NCBI RefSeq assembly: GCF_026341855.1
Contig: NZ_JAPENW010000001.1
Span: 6,563,001 to 6,627,000 of the forward strand
Source: Streptomyces sp. NBC_00568
GTDB taxonomy: Bacteria > Actinomycetota > Actinomycetes > Streptomycetales > Streptomycetaceae
DNA: 64,000 nucleotides
Direction of reading: 5' to 3'
Every line of letters starts with the position of its first letter. The stretch's first letter is position 1. Below are positions 1 to 9,177 of this stretch, one piece after another. Position numbers and translations under genes: made by a program. The notes beneath the pieces are model-generated. The model searched no databases. It saw nothing but the letters and a program-made list of their open reading frames with translations, and was not told the DNA's origin.

Positions 1-762
1 CGGCACATGCGCCCAGAAGACCCGGTCGGCCCGCCGGGGTGTGCCAGGCGCGCTACGCGGGTCACCTGAAGCGACCAGTTGCGGCTGGTTCCGAGCGGTA
101 AGTCCCCGCCCGGACGACCATCCGGCGCGGGGGCTCTCTGTTGCGCTCAGAACCGGCCCGTACAGGCCAAGCAGAATCAAGGGAGCCTTTGGCGGCGCTC
201 CGCGCTGGTCTTGCGGCCACCCTGGACAGACCTGACCAGCCTGAACGACGGTCTGGCTATCGGGCGGCCCGGGAACCTCTGGCGCCCTGGGGATCTCGAC
301 GCACGGCCATCGTCCCCATGTCCACGACGGTCGCGACGCCACCGTCCCCTTGGCCCATTACGTGACGTTCGGGGTGGGGAATTACGCATCCGGTAGTCGA
401 AACGACGCTGCACGGCCGCATCGGTGAGGTGCGGGTGGCGGGCCGTGTGGAACGCCAGCCCGAGCAGGACACAGTTCGGAGCTTGGGTGACGCGGCGTAC
501 AAGACCAAGGTCGGTGGACAGGAAGAGTGCCCGCCATTGGTCGGCGTACGGGCCGCCCGGTTCAGGCCACCCGGTGCGGTCGATGCGCGCGCACTGGCGG
601 AGGAACTGCGCACCGGCGACGTGGCGGTGGCCGGGTCCCAGCCGGTCGAGGCGGGCCCGGCCCCGATGGTGATCTTTCAGCTCGTGTGTCAGCTTTAAAG
701 ATGCCCTGGGGGGCGTCCCGGCAGCTGGGACGAAAGCTGGTCGCACACTGGAGATGAGGCCG
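1..762. other. Left-edge stretch without a convincing gene
   Basis: No open frame here has both Streptomyces-like codon bias and a recognisable family. The longest minus-strand frame (about 177-782) and the overlapping plus frames near 424-698 are mutually antisense and show no motif I know. A CTTTAAAG palindrome near 690 is the only AT-rich spot and could lie in the promoter of the next gene. A decayed gene cannot be excluded. Confidence 0.5.
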
Positions 763-1488
763 ATGCCGGTCGTCGAACCCAAGGCAGCCCACGGAATGGT
801 GGTGGTGGGCGAGGAGACGGTTTACCTGTCCCACCTCCCCATGTTCATGCCTCCTCATGACTTCCAGGTCCTGCTCGAAGTGACCCTGCAGAACGGGTCC
901 GGCAACGCGCAGGAAATCTATGCCGAGGACCGCAGGACGACAGGAACGGACCTCTACACGCTGAACCCCGAGGCATTCCGTCTCTCCGATCTCGTCACGC
1001 CCGAAGGACAGCCCAGGATCACCTCGTTCAACGGGAAGCTGTTCCGGGGGCACTTCGAGCGGGGCGGCACCGAACTCATCGACCCCGTGCGGGTCGAGGT
1101 CCGACGTGTGGTGCATTTCCGGCACCTCGACGCGCATGCGTCCCGGCCGCCGGCTCTCACCTACCTCGCCTTCGGGAAGGGCAGCGAACTGTTCCTCGCG
1201 CATGCGGTCGTCACGCCGCCCGACTTCGACCACCTCATGGCCATCGGGAACGTCAGAAGTGTCTCGGGCACCTCGCTCACGGACGAAGTCCTGGCGAAGG
1301 GTCCTCGGCTCGTGATCCCCGGAAGGACCGACAGTCCGCAGGACAGACTGGGCGAAGGACAGCAGGTGGCCGCGAGTCTTCTGGACGAAGGGGACAGTGT
1401 CCCGGACGGCATCGATCTGCGGTTTTCGCTGGAGCGGGAGTTCTACCTCGAGGAGGGGGAACTGGCCTCAGGAGGCCATTCCCACTGA
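763..1488 (+). CDS. Conserved hypothetical protein upstream of LodA-like oxidase
   Basis: This 241-residue protein has no signal peptide or membrane segment and I cannot assign a function. Its N-terminal third carries a phrase reading GEETVYLSHLPMF followed by PHDFQVLLEV, which looks like a conserved beta-rich core. I chose the ATG at 763 because GGAG at 750-753 stands nine bases upstream; the in-frame ATG at 754 has no room for a ribosome-binding site. It ends 25 bases before the LodA-like gene on the same strand, so the two are probably cotranscribed, and it may be an accessory factor or substrate-related protein of that oxidase. A 10-nt tandem duplication (ATTCCCACTG) runs over the stop codon. 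Confidence 0.7.
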   Translation: MPVVEPKAAHGMVVVGEETVYLSHLPMFMPPHDFQVLLEVTLQNGSGNAQEIYAEDRRTTGTDLYTLNPEAFRLSDLVTPEGQPRITSFNGKLFRGHFERGGTELIDPVRVEVRRVVHFRHLDAHASRPPALTYLAFGKGSELFLAHAVVTPPDFDHLMAIGNVRSVSGTSLTDEVLAKGPRLVIPGRTDSPQDRLGEGQQVAASLLDEGDSVPDGIDLRFSLEREFYLEEGELASGGHSH

Positions 1489-1513
1489 TTCCCACTGATT
1501 CCCTGGAGTGGCC

Positions 1514-3127
1514 GTGCACCTCGACGATGTGGTCCGCTGCGAGATCCATCCCTCCATCGGTATCGCCCGAGTCGGCGACAGCCCCGACGGCTTCTTTCTC
1601 GGCCCGGAAGCCCCGGGCATCCCGCCACGGCCCGACGGAGGCTTCAAGGACTCCGTCGGCCGGATCAAACGCCAGGCCGCCCGGTTCCGGGTGTACGGGT
1701 ACGACCGGGACGGCAACGTCCTCGGGGAGATCACCTCGGCCGAGGCGCAGATCACCTGGACAGCGGAACTGGCCAACGCCAAGGGCATGTGGTTCGAGTT
1801 CGCCGGGCGCTTCCCGCAGTCATCCAACCGCCGCAACCGGCACATCCACCCCGCCGATGCCACCGCCCGTGCGCGACTGGCCGTCCGGCCCGGTCCCCGC
1901 AGTGTGAGCGGACCCTCCCAGGGCGGCGTGGACGCCCGGTTCGACACCGGGACCTTCCTCGGGACTCCGGTACCGCTGGGTGAACTGCGTACGGACGAGG
2001 CCGGCCGGTTGCTGGTCCTCGGCGGGTTCGGAAAGTCCTTCTCGGCCAAGCCCGCCTACCCCGTCCACCACTACGCCAACAACGACTTCTGGTGCGACGA
2101 CATCTCCGACGGCCCGGTCCGCGCGATCCTGTCCCTGGGGTCGGAGGGCCGGCAGGTACCGGTGACCCCCGCCTGGTGCCTGGTGGCACCCCCCGACTTC
2201 GCCCCGTACACAGCGAGCCTGATCACCCTGTACGACGTCGCCCTGGAGGTCGCCCGCGCGTCGGGGGCGCTGCCCACGCCGCCGGAGGTGTCCTTCACCC
2301 GCGACATCTACCCCATGCTCGCCCGGCCGGTCGGATTCGCCTGGGTCAATGAAGCGGCCCGCTTCCGGCACGGCGACCGCGCGAGGAACTTCTTCGAGCC
2401 CGCCCGCTTCGCCCGGCTGGCCTCGAACGCCGTCGCCGACGCCCCGATGCGCCGCGCCGTGTTCAGCAAGCTTCGTACGCCGGGGGCGATGGACGTCAGC
2501 CAGGCCAACAGGGGGTTCATGCCCCTCCTCGCGGCGGACGGCGACCCGCAGGACGACGAGCCGCGGACCTGGCTGACCCTGCTTCCGGGCCAGTACGAGC
2601 GGATGCGGCGCTGGGCCGACGGTGACTTCGTCGCCGACTGGGCCGGCCGGGTACCCGACCCGGTCCCCTTCGACGTCCTGCCACCAGCGGACCAGCCGCA
2701 CGCCCTGGTGCGGGCGGCGCTGGAGCCGGCCAGCGGCGGAGGATTCTTCCCCGGCATCGAGATGACGTTCATCGCCGACGAACCGGCCACGTGGTCCGCG
2801 CCCTTCCGGCTGCGCGAGGACCTGACGGCCGGAGACCTCACCAAGTACATGGCCGTACCCTGGCAGGCCGACTTCTACGCCTGCCAGACCCACTGGTGGC
2901 CGGCTGCCCGCCCCGATGAGGTGCTACCCGAGTCGGAGCTCGACGCATTCCTCACCGGTGCGGCCGGAGCGTTCCAGGAGTGGGACCGCGGCGTCGGCGA
3001 CGGCAAGGAGGCCGTCGGTATGAACGAGATGGTCACGAAGTGGAGCACCCTCGGATTCATCGTGGCCCGGCCGGACGGCAGCGAGTCCCTGGTCGAGACC
3101 GAGCGGACCGCCCCGGACTCCCCGTAG
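1514..3127 (+). CDS. LodA/GoxA-family CTQ-dependent amino-acid oxidase
   Basis: A quinoprotein oxidase of the LodA (lysine 6-oxidase) and GoxA (glycine oxidase) family, which oxidatively deaminates amino acids and releases hydrogen peroxide. The cysteine tryptophylquinone cofactor is built from one Cys and one Trp of the chain. Here the run PWQADFYAC places Asp453 four residues before Cys457, as in LodA (Asp512/Cys516), and the C-terminal phrase MVTKWSTLGF supplies the likely cofactor Trp510. The N-terminal phrase IHPSIGIARVGDS is also family-typical. At 537 residues it is slightly shorter than characterised members. No signal peptide is seen. GTG 1514 is preferred because GGAG (1505-1508) overlaps the alternative GTG at 1508. 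The LodB-like gene follows directly, as in known lod operons. The substrate amino acid cannot be read from sequence. Confidence 0.85.
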   Translation: MHLDDVVRCEIHPSIGIARVGDSPDGFFLGPEAPGIPPRPDGGFKDSVGRIKRQAARFRVYGYDRDGNVLGEITSAEAQITWTAELANAKGMWFEFAGRFPQSSNRRNRHIHPADATARARLAVRPGPRSVSGPSQGGVDARFDTGTFLGTPVPLGELRTDEAGRLLVLGGFGKSFSAKPAYPVHHYANNDFWCDDISDGPVRAILSLGSEGRQVPVTPAWCLVAPPDFAPYTASLITLYDVALEVARASGALPTPPEVSFTRDIYPMLARPVGFAWVNEAARFRHGDRARNFFEPARFARLASNAVADAPMRRAVFSKLRTPGAMDVSQANRGFMPLLAADGDPQDDEPRTWLTLLPGQYERMRRWADGDFVADWAGRVPDPVPFDVLPPADQPHALVRAALEPASGGGFFPGIEMTFIADEPATWSAPFRLREDLTAGDLTKYMAVPWQADFYACQTHWWPAARPDEVLPESELDAFLTGAAGAFQEWDRGVGDGKEAVGMNEMVTKWSTLGFIVARPDGSESLVETERTAPDSP

Positions 3128-3160
3128 TCCGGGCTGGGCGGGCCGGGCAGGAGCGGTGCG

Positions 3161-4282
3161 GTGAGCGGAACCGGGTCGGGTGCCGGCGTGACGATCGGCA
3201 GCTGTGACGTTCTCGTCGCCGGTGGCGGCCCCGCCGGGTGCGCGGCGGCGCTGGCCCTCGTGCGAGCCGGGGCGGACGTCGTCATCGTCGCCCCCGTCGC
3301 AACGGCCGACTGGCAGGTCGGGGAGAGCTGTGCGCCGGCCGCCCGGCCGCTGCTGGAGCGTCTGGGCCTGCTCGACCGGGTTGCCCTGGACGGACATGCG
3401 CCCTGCTACGGAATCCAGGCTGCCTGGGGCGGGAACGGGCCCATGGAGGTGAGTCAGGTGTTCGGGCCGTACGGCGAGGGCTGGCACCTGGACCGGGCCC
3501 GGTTCGACGCCGCGATCCTGGAGGCGGCCCGAGCCGAAGGTGTCTGCCGGCATGTCGGGCGCGTCCGCACCGCCCGGCGGCTACCGGACCACTGGCAGTT
3601 CACCACGGGTGACGGCAGCGTGCTGCAGGCCGGCTATCTCGTCGACGCCACGGGCCGGTCGGCGCGGCTGGCCCGCCGTCTCGGAGCGGCGGTGATCCGC
3701 TCGGACCATCTGATAGCGGTCGCTGGGCAGTTGGGTCCGCCGAGGACGGAGGCGGGGGCGGGGGCGGCCGAGCCGGACCGAACGTCGCTGGTGGAGTCCA
3801 CTCGCTGGGGCTGGTGGTACACCGCCCCGCTGCCCGGCGGTGGACGGGTGGTGATGGCCATGACCGACACCGACCTCCTTACTGGCTTGCACCTGCTCAA
3901 TCCGGGCGTGTGGTGGGCCCAGGCGCAGCGCGCCGGTCACATCCAGGACCGCATCTCCGATTGGGAGGGCCCACCCCAGCGGCTGCGGGTGCTGGCCGCC
4001 GGCTCCGCCCGCACCAGTCCGGCGGCCGGACCGGGCTGGGCAGCAGTCGGTGATGCCGCCACCGCGACCGACCCCCTGGCCGCCCGGGGGATCATCACCG
4101 CCCTGGCCACCGGCCTGGCCGCAGCGCGTGCGATCCTCGCGGACCGGGCCGGTGACACCGGTGCCCTGCCTGCCTACGCTCGGCGCATCACGGCCGTCCA
4201 CGCCGAGTATCTGCATGCCAAGGCCACACAGTACCGACGCGAACAACGCTGGGACACCCCGTTCTGGGACCGTCGGCACTGA
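3161..4282 (+). CDS. LodB-like FAD-dependent oxidoreductase (CTQ maturation partner)
   Basis: A 373-residue flavoprotein of the geranylgeranyl-reductase/tryptophan-halogenase-like fold. The dinucleotide motif GGGPAG sits about 18 residues from the start, and the second FAD motif (VGDAATATDPLAARG) is near residue 300. LodB proteins are needed to form the tryptophylquinone of the partner oxidase, and the gene starts 33 bases after the LodA-like gene. AGGAG at 3149-3153 supports the GTG start. The halogenase WxWxIP signature is absent. Function as a maturation factor is inferred from pairing and family. Confidence 0.8.
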   Translation: MSGTGSGAGVTIGSCDVLVAGGGPAGCAAALALVRAGADVVIVAPVATADWQVGESCAPAARPLLERLGLLDRVALDGHAPCYGIQAAWGGNGPMEVSQVFGPYGEGWHLDRARFDAAILEAARAEGVCRHVGRVRTARRLPDHWQFTTGDGSVLQAGYLVDATGRSARLARRLGAAVIRSDHLIAVAGQLGPPRTEAGAGAAEPDRTSLVESTRWGWWYTAPLPGGGRVVMAMTDTDLLTGLHLLNPGVWWAQAQRAGHIQDRISDWEGPPQRLRVLAAGSARTSPAAGPGWAAVGDAATATDPLAARGIITALATGLAAARAILADRAGDTGALPAYARRITAVHAEYLHAKATQYRREQRWDTPFWDRRH

Positions 4283-4519
4283 GCGGTGCGGTTCTCCGAC
4301 ACGGGGTCGCCGCACCCTTCCGCGTGGCATCACCAGGGCTTTCGGGATGCCGGTCAGGCCCGCGGTCTCCGCGTACAGCAACTCATGTGGCAGGTCAGAG
4401 GTGACCTGCCGGTACATCGGCTCCCACATCGAGCGTGTCCGGTCCTCCGCTCTGACCGGATCGCCGAGACGGCTCTGGATGCTGCCGGGCGTCAGCACAC
4501 CAGCCTGCCCGGCGAGAAA

Positions 4520-5026
4520 CTGACCGCCAAGATGGTGCACACGCTCGCGCGGGAAGTGATGGCCCTCAACCAGCAGGTCGCCGAACTCGACAAGGCGATC
4601 GAGGCCCGCTTTCGCGAACATCGGGACTTCGAAGTGATCACCAGCATGCCGGGCCTGGGCGTGATCCTCGGTGCCGAGTTCCTGGCCGCGATCGGCGGCG
4701 ACATGAATCTCTTCGGCACTCCTGACCGCCTCGCCGGCTTCGGCGGCGTTGCTCCCGTGCCCCGCGACTCCGGCAAGATCAGCGGCAACCTCCGCCGCCC
4801 GCGACGCTACAACCGCCGACTCCAACGCGTCTTCTACATCTCCGCGTTGTTCAGCATCCGAAGCTGTGAGGATTCCCGCCGGTTTTACGAACGCAAGCGA
4901 GCCGAAGGCAAACGCCACATCCAGGCCGTCCTCGCCCTGGCCCGCCGCCGAGTCAACGTCCTCTGGGCCCTCCTCCGCGACGGACGGACCTACGAACCCG
5001 CGCCACCAAGCACACTCGCGGCTTGA
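4520..5026 (+). pseudogene. IS110-family transposase, C-terminal fragment
   Basis: From about 4520 the frame reads as the C-terminal half of an IS110-type transposase (Transposase_20 region). A coiled stretch (REVMALNQQVAELDKAIEA) is followed by ITSMPGLGVILGAEFLAAIG, then GFGGVAPVPRDSGK, NRRLQRVFYISA and RFYERKRAEGKRH. The N-terminal DEDD catalytic domain is missing: upstream in-frame sequence (4286-4520) does not resemble it. The remaining roughly 170 residues out of a usual 400 mean this copy is inactive. It lies between the LodB-like gene and another truncated gene, so it marks an old insertion or deletion. Confidence 0.85.
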
Positions 5027-5036
5027 CAGACCGCAT

Positions 5037-5687
5037 TCGGAATCCTTGACCGTCAACGGCGAGAATCTGGGGAGCCTGGGAGACCTGAGGCGTTCCGGTC
5101 GGCGCCCGGGCGTCCCGCTGTTTCTCGCCGGGGGCGTCAACAAGCTGACGTTCACGGCGACTTCGGACCGGCTCGTGCTGGACCGGCTGCTGGTCGGACC
5201 CGGAACGGGCGCTCTGAGGTCCACCGTGCATCCCGCCGAGGAGGGGGTAGTGACGGGCACCGCCCACGTGACGGGCGCCCAGCGTCTCGCCACCGGGGGA
5301 AAGGCTGTCGACGGCATCGGGGGAGGAGCCGCCAACGCGCTCACCCTCACCGTCACCGCCGCCCGCACCGGCCGCCACGCCCTCACCGTCCGCTACTCCA
5401 ACGGCGAACAGGCACCGGCCACCCACTACAACCCCGACCCGGTCTGCCGCCACGCGGACCTCTCCGTCAACGGGCAGCCGGCGCGGCGCGTGCTCTTCCC
5501 CACCACGTTCCACTTCAACGCCTTCTGCGACCTCACCGTCCCGGTAACCCTGGACGAGGGTCCCAACACCCTGACCTTCACCGCCGACGCCCCGCCCAAC
5601 CGCGACGGCACCCGGCCCCACCCGGACCAGCACCGCAGCGCCCACGCCCCCGTCATCGACCGGGTGACGGTGACACCGGTCGCCTGA
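5037..5687 (+). pseudogene. 3' remnant of a secreted glycoside hydrolase or carbohydrate-binding protein
   Basis: An open frame without its own start, entering directly from the transposase fragment. It encodes about 215 residues of beta-sandwich, carbohydrate-binding-module-like sequence. One partial module (SLTVNG to GGVNKLTFTA) is followed by a fuller CBM35/CBM6-like module with the phrases TGRHALTVRYSNGEQ, HADLSVNGQPARRVLFP and EGPNTLTFTAD. Such modules usually sit at the C-terminus of secreted glycoside hydrolases. The catalytic part and signal peptide are absent, so the gene is broken. Codon bias is still Streptomyces-like, so decay may be recent. Confidence 0.7.
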
Positions 5688-5725
5688 CGTCCCTCGGCGC
5701 ACCTTCCGCGACAGCGGCTCGCGCG

Positions 5726-6490
5726 TCATCCGTCCCCGGTCGACGCGTAGATCCCGAAGGCCGCGCCCTGCCGATCCCGCGCGACGGCGATGCGCCGGCC
5801 GGGGCCTTGCGACATGGGTTCCATCAGCAGGTGGCCGTCGGCCATGAGGACCGCGTTCGCCGTGGCGTCCACGTCCTCGACGGCGAAATAGGGCAGCCAG
5901 TGCGAGGGGACCTCGTGCGGGAAGTTCTCGTCCATCGTGACCATGCCGCCGAAGTCGGCTCCGTCGATTCCCCACTGCGGGTAGCTCTCCGACGCTCTCA
6001 CGGTCCAGCCGAACACGGTCGTGTAGAACTCCGTCACCCGGTCCGGTGCCCGGGTCAGGAGCTCCACCCAGCCGAGGGCTCCCGGCGCGTTGAACAGCCC
6101 CGCACCGGGGAAGGCCCGTGCCTGCCACATCTGGAAGGCGGCGCCGCCCGGGTCGAAGGCGACCGCGAACCGGCCCACGTCGAGCACATCCATCGGGGCG
6201 AGGACGATCGTCCCGCCGGCGGCCCGCACGGCCTCCGCGGCCGCGTCCGCGTCGTCGACGGCGAACGACACGTTCCAGGCGACGGGCTGCGACTCCTGGT
6301 AGAGCGGGGAGATCGCCGCGACGGCCGCGTCCCCGATGTGCGCGACCGTGTACCCGCCCGCCTCCTGACGCGGGTCCGTCTCCGGACGCCAGCCGAACAG
6401 ATCGGCGTAGAAGCCCTTGGCGCCCTCCAGATCGCTGGTGCCGAGCTCCGTCCAGCAGGGTCCGCCGGTCACCGGCCTGTCGAGCTTCAT
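5726..6490 (-). CDS. VOC family protein with two glyoxalase-like domains
   Basis: A 254-residue protein of the vicinal oxygen chelate superfamily with two tandem modules. The first opens with CWTELGTSDLEGAKGFYADLFGW; the second opens with GWVELLTRAPDRVTEFYTTVFGW. Both show the betaalphabetabetabeta pattern of glyoxalase/bleomycin-resistance proteins. Many two-module Streptomyces members have no known substrate. It is transcribed away from the peptide cluster and shares the 180-bp intergenic region with the first cluster operon. It could be a housekeeping gene or a drug-binding protein; the sequence does not decide. Confidence 0.85.
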   Translation of the reverse strand: MKLDRPVTGGPCWTELGTSDLEGAKGFYADLFGWRPETDPRQEAGGYTVAHIGDAAVAAISPLYQESQPVAWNVSFAVDDADAAAEAVRAAGGTIVLAPMDVLDVGRFAVAFDPGGAAFQMWQARAFPGAGLFNAPGALGWVELLTRAPDRVTEFYTTVFGWTVRASESYPQWGIDGADFGGMVTMDENFPHEVPSHWLPYFAVEDVDATANAVLMADGHLLMEPMSQGPGRRIAVARDRQGAAFGIYASTGDG

Positions 6491-6605
6491 GAGGTTCCTT
6501 CCGCAGCGAGCCCCCTCAGCACGCTAAGCCCGCCATGGAGCACCGGCCAACCGGGCGCCGCGTCCGGCAGGCGGTCACCGCCCGCCCGGCGCCGTGCTGG
6601 ACACC

Positions 6606-6623
6606 GTATAGGCCCCATATAGC
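6606..6623 (+). promoter_or_regulatory. Direct heptamer repeat on 11-bp pitch (candidate SARP site)
   Basis: GTATAGG (6606-6612) and ATATAGC (6617-6623) start exactly 11 bp apart, about 50 bp before the fabG-like gene. SARP regulators bind direct heptamers with an 11-bp repeat upstream of the -10 element. GTATAGG with the same following CCCC occurs before the mbtH-like gene. The match is by eye. Confidence 0.55.
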
Positions 6624-6670
6624 GACCGAACCCACGCTCGACTCACTCGAACGAATGAGGGGGCTCGGAC

Positions 6671-7423
6671 ATGGGGCGGGACGGGAGCGCGACACGAGTG
6701 GCGGTGGTGACCGGCGGGTCGCGGGGCATCGGACGCTCGGTCGCCGTACGGCTGGCGCAGGACGGTTTCGACGTGGCGATCTGCTACCGGTCGGACGAGG
6801 CGGCGGCGCAGCTCGTGGCGAAGGAGATCGAGGACGGGGGCAGCAGGGCGCTGGCCCGCAGGGTCGACGTAGCCGTCCGCGAGGAGGTGCAGGAGTTCGT
6901 CTCCGCCGTGGAGACGGAGCTCGGCACCCCCGAAGCGGTCGTCACCTCGGCGGGCATCACCCGGGACCGGCCCCTCGCTCTCATGGGGGACGAGGACTGG
7001 CACTCCGTCCTGAGTACCAATCTGAGCGGCACCTACCATCTGCTGCGCTCGGTGATCCGGCCGATGATCCGCGAGCGGGCCGGAGCCGTCGTCACCCTCT
7101 CCTCGGTGGCCGGGGTGGCGGGCAACGCGGGCCAGGCCAACTACTCCGCGTCCAAGGCGGGGATCATCGGCCTCACCCAGTCGCTGGCCAAGGAGGCCGG
7201 GCGCTACGGGATCCGGGCCAACGCCGTCGCACCCGGCTTCATCGAGACCGAGATGGTCGCGGGGCTGCCCGACAGCGTCGTCGAGGGAGCGCTCACCCGT
7301 ATCCCGCTGGGGCGTTTCGGACAGCCCCGCGAGGTCGCCGACCTGGTCTCCTTCCTGGTCTCCCCGAAGGCCGCGTACATCACCGGACAGGTGCTGCGCG
7401 TCGACGGGGGCATGGCGCTGTGA
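6671..7423 (+). CDS. fabG: 3-oxoacyl-ACP reductase-like SDR
   Basis: A 250-residue classical short-chain dehydrogenase of the FabG type. TGGSRGIG near residue 11 binds NADPH, the NxSG region precedes a serine in VVTLSSVAG, and NYSASKAG holds the catalytic Tyr and Lys. The C-terminus (ITGQVLRVDGGMAL) is typical of FabG. It opens the left cluster operon, and its stop codon overlaps the thioesterase start. With the KAS III and ACP encoded nearby, it probably reduces one short 3-ketoacyl-ACP to 3-hydroxyacyl-ACP. No dehydratase or enoyl reductase is present in the window. It could instead reduce a peptidyl or amino-acid intermediate. Confidence 0.88.
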   Translation: MGRDGSATRVAVVTGGSRGIGRSVAVRLAQDGFDVAICYRSDEAAAQLVAKEIEDGGSRALARRVDVAVREEVQEFVSAVETELGTPEAVVTSAGITRDRPLALMGDEDWHSVLSTNLSGTYHLLRSVIRPMIRERAGAVVTLSSVAGVAGNAGQANYSASKAGIIGLTQSLAKEAGRYGIRANAVAPGFIETEMVAGLPDSVVEGALTRIPLGRFGQPREVADLVSFLVSPKAAYITGQVLRVDGGMAL

Positions 7424-8229
7424 CCTCCGACGCCCCGTGGTTCCGCCGCTATCCGGCGGCGCGTTCTCCGCGCGTCCGCCTGGTGTGTCTTCCGCACGCA
7501 GGCGGGAACGCGCAGCTCTTCCACGGCTGGCCGCACCGGCTGCCCGGCGACGTCGAACTGCTCGCCGTGCGCTACCCCGGGCGCCAGGAGCGGATGGCCG
7601 AGCCGTGCGCCACGTCGATGGAGGAGCTCGCCGACCCGATCGCCGCGGCCCTCTCCGGACACCGGGACGTACCGCTCGCGCTGTTCGGGCACAGCATGGG
7701 CGCCGCGGTGGCGTACGAGGTCGCGGCCCGCCTGGAGAAGACCGGTCCCGGGCCCCGCCACGTGTTCCTCTCCGCGCGCAACGCCCCGCACCGCGCGCCC
7801 CGCACCAGCCTGCACCGCGCGGCCGACGACGTCCTGCTCGCCTCCGTACGACGGCTCGGCACCCTGGGCGGGGACCCGTACGGCGTCCCCGAACTGCGCG
7901 AACTGCTGCTGCCCGTGCTGCGCGACGACTACCGCCTCATCGAGACCTACGCACCGAGGAATCCGCCCATGCTCCGGGCCCCGGTCACCGCGTACGTCGG
8001 TGCCGCCGATCCGGGCTGCGACGTCCGACGCGTGACCGCCTGGGCCGACCTGACCACCGGCGGCTTCGACCTGCGGACCTTCCCCGGCGACCACTTCTAT
8101 CTGGCCCCGCGGGAGGCCGAGCTGACCGCGGACATCGCCGCGCGGCTCGCCGCACCGCCGCAGGGTCTCACCGCATCCGCCCGCCAGGCCGCACGACCGG
8201 CGGCCACGACCGCGAGGACAGCTCCATGA
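7420..8229 (+). CDS. Type II thioesterase (alpha/beta hydrolase)
   Basis: A 269-residue stand-alone thioesterase of the kind found beside NRPS and PKS genes. LVCLPHAGG lies near the N-terminus, GHSMG holds the nucleophile Ser92, and GDHFYL carries His225 of the triad. The GTG start overlaps the preceding TGA (GTGA), so it is translationally coupled to the reductase gene; in turn its stop overlaps the first dioxygenase start. Type II enzymes normally remove wrong or stalled acyl groups from carrier domains. Because the last NRPS lacks an ordinary thioesterase domain, a role in product release is a second possibility. Confidence 0.9.
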   Translation: MTSDAPWFRRYPAARSPRVRLVCLPHAGGNAQLFHGWPHRLPGDVELLAVRYPGRQERMAEPCATSMEELADPIAAALSGHRDVPLALFGHSMGAAVAYEVAARLEKTGPGPRHVFLSARNAPHRAPRTSLHRAADDVLLASVRRLGTLGGDPYGVPELRELLLPVLRDDYRLIETYAPRNPPMLRAPVTAYVGAADPGCDVRRVTAWADLTTGGFDLRTFPGDHFYLAPREAELTADIAARLAAPPQGLTASARQAARPAATTARTAP

Positions 8230-9161
8230 CCAACACCGAGACCTGGGCACCGCTGGAGATCACGGCCGAGGACGGTGGCGGCGCCGACGAACTGCTCGCC
8301 CGGCTCGACACCCTGGACCCCGGCCCGGACGACCTCCTGGTCCGTGAGAAGGGCCTGGTCTTCCGTGGCTTCGGCATCACACCCGAGACGCTCGATTCGG
8401 CGTTCGACCGGCTGCTGCCGCACCGCCTGGCCTACGTCCACGGCAACTCGCCGCGCACCAAGGTCGGCGGAAACGTGTACACGTCGACGGAGTACCCGCA
8501 GGAGTACACCATCTCGATGCACAACGAGATGAGCTACGCGCACGCCTGGCCCACCCGGCTCGCCTTCTACTGCGAGGTGACGCCCGGCGGCGGTGGCGCG
8601 ACCCCCGTCTCCGACGCCGCCCGCTGGCTGGCCGCGCTCGACGACGAGGTGCGCGAGGCCTTCGCGGGCGGCGTGCGCTACCTCCAGAACCTGCACGACG
8701 GGTACGGCCTCGGCAAGAGCTGGCAGGACACCTTCGAGACCAAGGAACGCGACGAGGTCGAGGAGTTCCTGTCCGGCACCGGCGCCGAATGGACCTGGCG
8801 CCGCGACGGCAGCCTGCGCGTCGAGTCGGTCCGCCCGTCCACCACCCGGCATCCCGTCACCGGCGCCGAGGTCTGGTTCAACCAGGCCGACCAGTGGCAC
8901 CCGGCGGGCCTCGGCGACGACACCGCCGCCGAACTCGCCGCGATCCTCCCCGAGGACGAGCTGCCGCAGATGGTGAAGTTCGCCGACGGGAGCCCCATCC
9001 CCGCCGCGTACGTCACCCAGATCCGGGACCGGGGTCTGGCCGTGGCCGTCGACGTCGGCTGGCACCGCGGTGACCTGCTGCTCATCGACAACGTCCTGCT
9101 GGCGCACGGACGGCGGCCGTTCACCGGCGACCGCCGGGTCCTCGTCGCGATGTCCGACTGA
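8226..9161 (+). CDS. SyrP-like TauD-family Fe(II)/2-oxoglutarate dioxygenase 1
   Basis: A 311-residue member of the TauD/TfdA superfamily, subgroup resembling SyrP, which beta-hydroxylates a carrier-bound aspartate. The iron ligands fit HNE (His99, Glu101) in the phrase SMHNEMSYAHAWP, and the distal His294 in LLAHGRRPFTG is followed by the 2-oxoglutarate-binding Arg. The order of conserved blocks (SPRTKVGGNVYTSTEYP, WFNQADQWHP) is that of NRPS-associated hydroxylases. The ATG overlaps the thioesterase stop. A second related gene follows 16 bases later. The likely substrates are Asn-like residues on the T domains, or a donor for later elimination. The exact residue and carrier are inference. 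Confidence 0.87.
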   Translation: MTNTETWAPLEITAEDGGGADELLARLDTLDPGPDDLLVREKGLVFRGFGITPETLDSAFDRLLPHRLAYVHGNSPRTKVGGNVYTSTEYPQEYTISMHNEMSYAHAWPTRLAFYCEVTPGGGGATPVSDAARWLAALDDEVREAFAGGVRYLQNLHDGYGLGKSWQDTFETKERDEVEEFLSGTGAEWTWRRDGSLRVESVRPSTTRHPVTGAEVWFNQADQWHPAGLGDDTAAELAAILPEDELPQMVKFADGSPIPAAYVTQIRDRGLAVAVDVGWHRGDLLLIDNVLLAHGRRPFTGDRRVLVAMSD

Positions 9162-9177
9162 GCCGGGGGACGACGAC

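Noticed and set aside
177..782. Minus-strand 201-residue frame at the left edge
   Set aside because: No recognised motif, overlaps other shadow frames; a decayed gene is possible but not supported.
1514..4282. LodA/LodB as tailoring enzymes of the peptide cluster
   Set aside because: Separated from the cluster by a transposase scar and a VOC gene on the other strand; no sequence evidence links them.
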